DNA of 8,516 bases from NCBI GenBank assembly GCA_017940705.1, contig JAGAYB010000139.1:1-8516 (forward strand). Direction: 5' to 3'. The DNA comes from Selenomonas sp. GTDB lineage: Bacteria; Bacillota_C; Negativicutes; Selenomonadales; Selenomonadaceae. The stretch's first letter is position 1; every line of letters starts with the position of its first letter. This document shows, in pieces, positions 7,552-8,516 of the stretch. The notes below the pieces were generated by a model. The model did no database searches. It saw nothing but the letters and a program-made list of their open reading frames with translations, and had not been told where the DNA came from. The position numbers were made by a program, and so were the translations under genes.

Positions 7552-8516
7552 CTGAAAAGTCTCCTCTCGTAAAGCTCACCTGCTCGCAGACAGCCAGCAG
7601 CTTGCGGCCGTCACGCTCAAACAGAATCCGCTCCATTTTTTCTGCGCCGAAAGCATCACGGCTCTTGCTGGCCAGCACAAAATAGGCCAGCAGCTCCGAC
7701 AGCCCCTGCTTTAGCGGATGTACCGCCAGCACCTCGGCCAGCGTCACCTGCGGACGCTCCTTAAGCATTTCCTCCACATTGCGGCGCAGTTTCGCCCTGT
7801 CGATGACCACCTGCTCAAATATAGCAGCAATATCGCCGCCGCTGCCGTCTCCGGCGCTAAGCTCGGGACTGTCCAGCCGTGTCCTGCATGGCGGCGCAAA
7901 AAGGCGGCGCTCCATCGGCAGGCTCACACCGGCCCTGATATCGTCCATCTCCATAAATTCTCCGGCCGGGCCTTGACCGCGTAAGTCCACGGCCTGCGCT
8001 TCAATCTGCTGAATGAGCCGGTAAATCGTCCGTTCCTCACGCAGATAATCCTCATCCACATAACGGCGCAACTGAGCGGAAAGCTGCGCCAGCGTCTTTT
8101 GTACAGCCGCAGCGGCCTGTACCCATTCATGGCTTATATCGGCCAGACTGTGCTCAGCGACGATTTCCCGTAGGGGCTCTGCCTGTTCCACCTGCAAAAG
8201 CGTCCTGCGCAGTGCGTCCTGCTGCCGGGAAAACATCAAAAAGCGCCAAAAAGCCATAAAACTGCGGCCCTGCTCCGACTTGCGGATGATGTCGCTTTCC
8301 GAAAAGATTTTTTCCAGCAGCTCACCCTTGCCGCGCGTCCATTTCACCACATCGGCCTGCACCTTGCGGGTCAGCTCCCGGAAGTTTTCCTCTACCTCAC
8401 GGAAATCTGCCAGTATGGCTGTAGCCGTGGCCTCAGCCTGCAGGAAACGCTCTTTTATCTGCACGTTGTCAAGCCGTGGCTGCACCTCACCGGCAGCCTC
8501 TATTTCCGCAATTTCC
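7544..8516 (-). CDS. jetA: Wadjet JetA / MksF-like DUF3375 protein, 5' end outside the window
   Basis: The reading frame is open from the stop at 7544 to the right edge, giving 323 residues of the C-terminal part. DUF3375 proteins have about 480-500 residues, so roughly 160 N-terminal residues are missing. Family signatures are clear: SEQGRSF (80-86 of the visible part), FWRFLM (89-94), LRRYVDEDYL (149-158), LPMERRLF (199-206) and HPLKQGLSELLAY (266-278). JetA is the kleisin that bridges the JetC heads and binds JetB. Two coiled stretches before SEQGRSF fit the part that contacts the JetC neck. The GTG at 8485 is an internal codon: ten further in-frame sense codons precede it up to the edge. 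The stop overlaps the jetB start by 8 bp. A promoter for the unit would lie beyond the right edge. Confidence 0.9.
   Translation of the reverse strand, partial: EIAEIEAAGEVQPRLDNVQIKERFLQAEATATAILADFREVEENFRELTRKVQADVVKWTRGKGELLEKIFSESDIIRKSEQGRSFMAFWRFLMFSRQQDALRRTLLQVEQAEPLREIVAEHSLADISHEWVQAAAAVQKTLAQLSAQLRRYVDEDYLREERTIYRLIQQIEAQAVDLRGQGPAGEFMEMDDIRAGVSLPMERRLFAPPCRTRLDSPELSAGDGSGGDIAAIFEQVVIDRAKLRRNVEEMLKERPQVTLAEVLAVHPLKQGLSELLAYFVLASKSRDAFGAEKMERILFERDGRKLLAVCEQVSFTRGDFSGV
7561..7568 (-). promoter_or_regulatory. Ribosome binding site of jetB
   Basis: GAGAGGAG on the minus strand, inside the end of jetA, lies 9 nt before the GTG at 7551. It supports this GTG as the start of jetB and an 8-bp overlap with jetA. 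Confidence 0.65.

Noticed and set aside
8483..8485. GTG as start of jetA
   Set aside because: The frame stays open for ten more codons to the window edge, no good ribosome binding site precedes it, and a start here would leave the protein about 160 residues shorter than the DUF3375 family.

Overview
All six genes in this window lie on the minus strand, so the biological reading direction is from the right edge (8516) to the left edge (1). They form two transcription units separated by a compact terminator/promoter junction at about 1508-1583. Strong AGGAGG-type ribosome binding sites, a consensus sigma-A-like promoter and moderately GC-rich coding DNA suggest a Bacillota-type bacterium. A Negativicutes member (Selenomonas-like) is my best guess, but that is an impression from protein style, not something proven by the sequence.

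Unit 1 (right to left, 8516 to 1597) is a defence or chromosome-organisation locus. It holds jetA (DUF3375 kleisin, 5' end outside the window), jetB (DUF4194, KITE-like), jetC (SMC-like coiled-coil ATPase of the COG4913 type) and then a Uup-type ABC-F ATPase. The first three are the core of a type I Wadjet (JetABCD/MksBEFG) condensin, the loop-extruding machine that recognises small circular plasmids. The genes overlap (8 bp and 23 bp) and each downstream start has its ribosome binding site inside the upstream gene. The usual fourth gene, the Toprim nuclease jetD, is not found after jetC. The ABC-F gene begins there instead, 20 bp (or 11 bp) after the jetC stop. Either jetD lies upstream of jetA beyond the right edge, or the locus is a JetABC condensin without its nuclease. 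This is the most interesting feature of the window.

The junction consists of an intrinsic terminator (stem 1544-1583, T-tract 1534-1542) that ends unit 1, and a near-consensus promoter (TTTACA-17 bp-TATAAT) whose -35 box begins inside that T-tract and which serves unit 2.

Unit 2 (1468 to 67) encodes an inner-membrane permease and an ATPase of a polar amino-acid ABC importer, with overlapping genes. No substrate-binding protein is in the window. The last 66 bases at the left edge are non-coding and contain a possible promoter for a gene beyond the edge. No RNA genes, CRISPR arrays, IS elements or other mobile-element signatures were seen, and no stretch over 300 bases lacks a gene.
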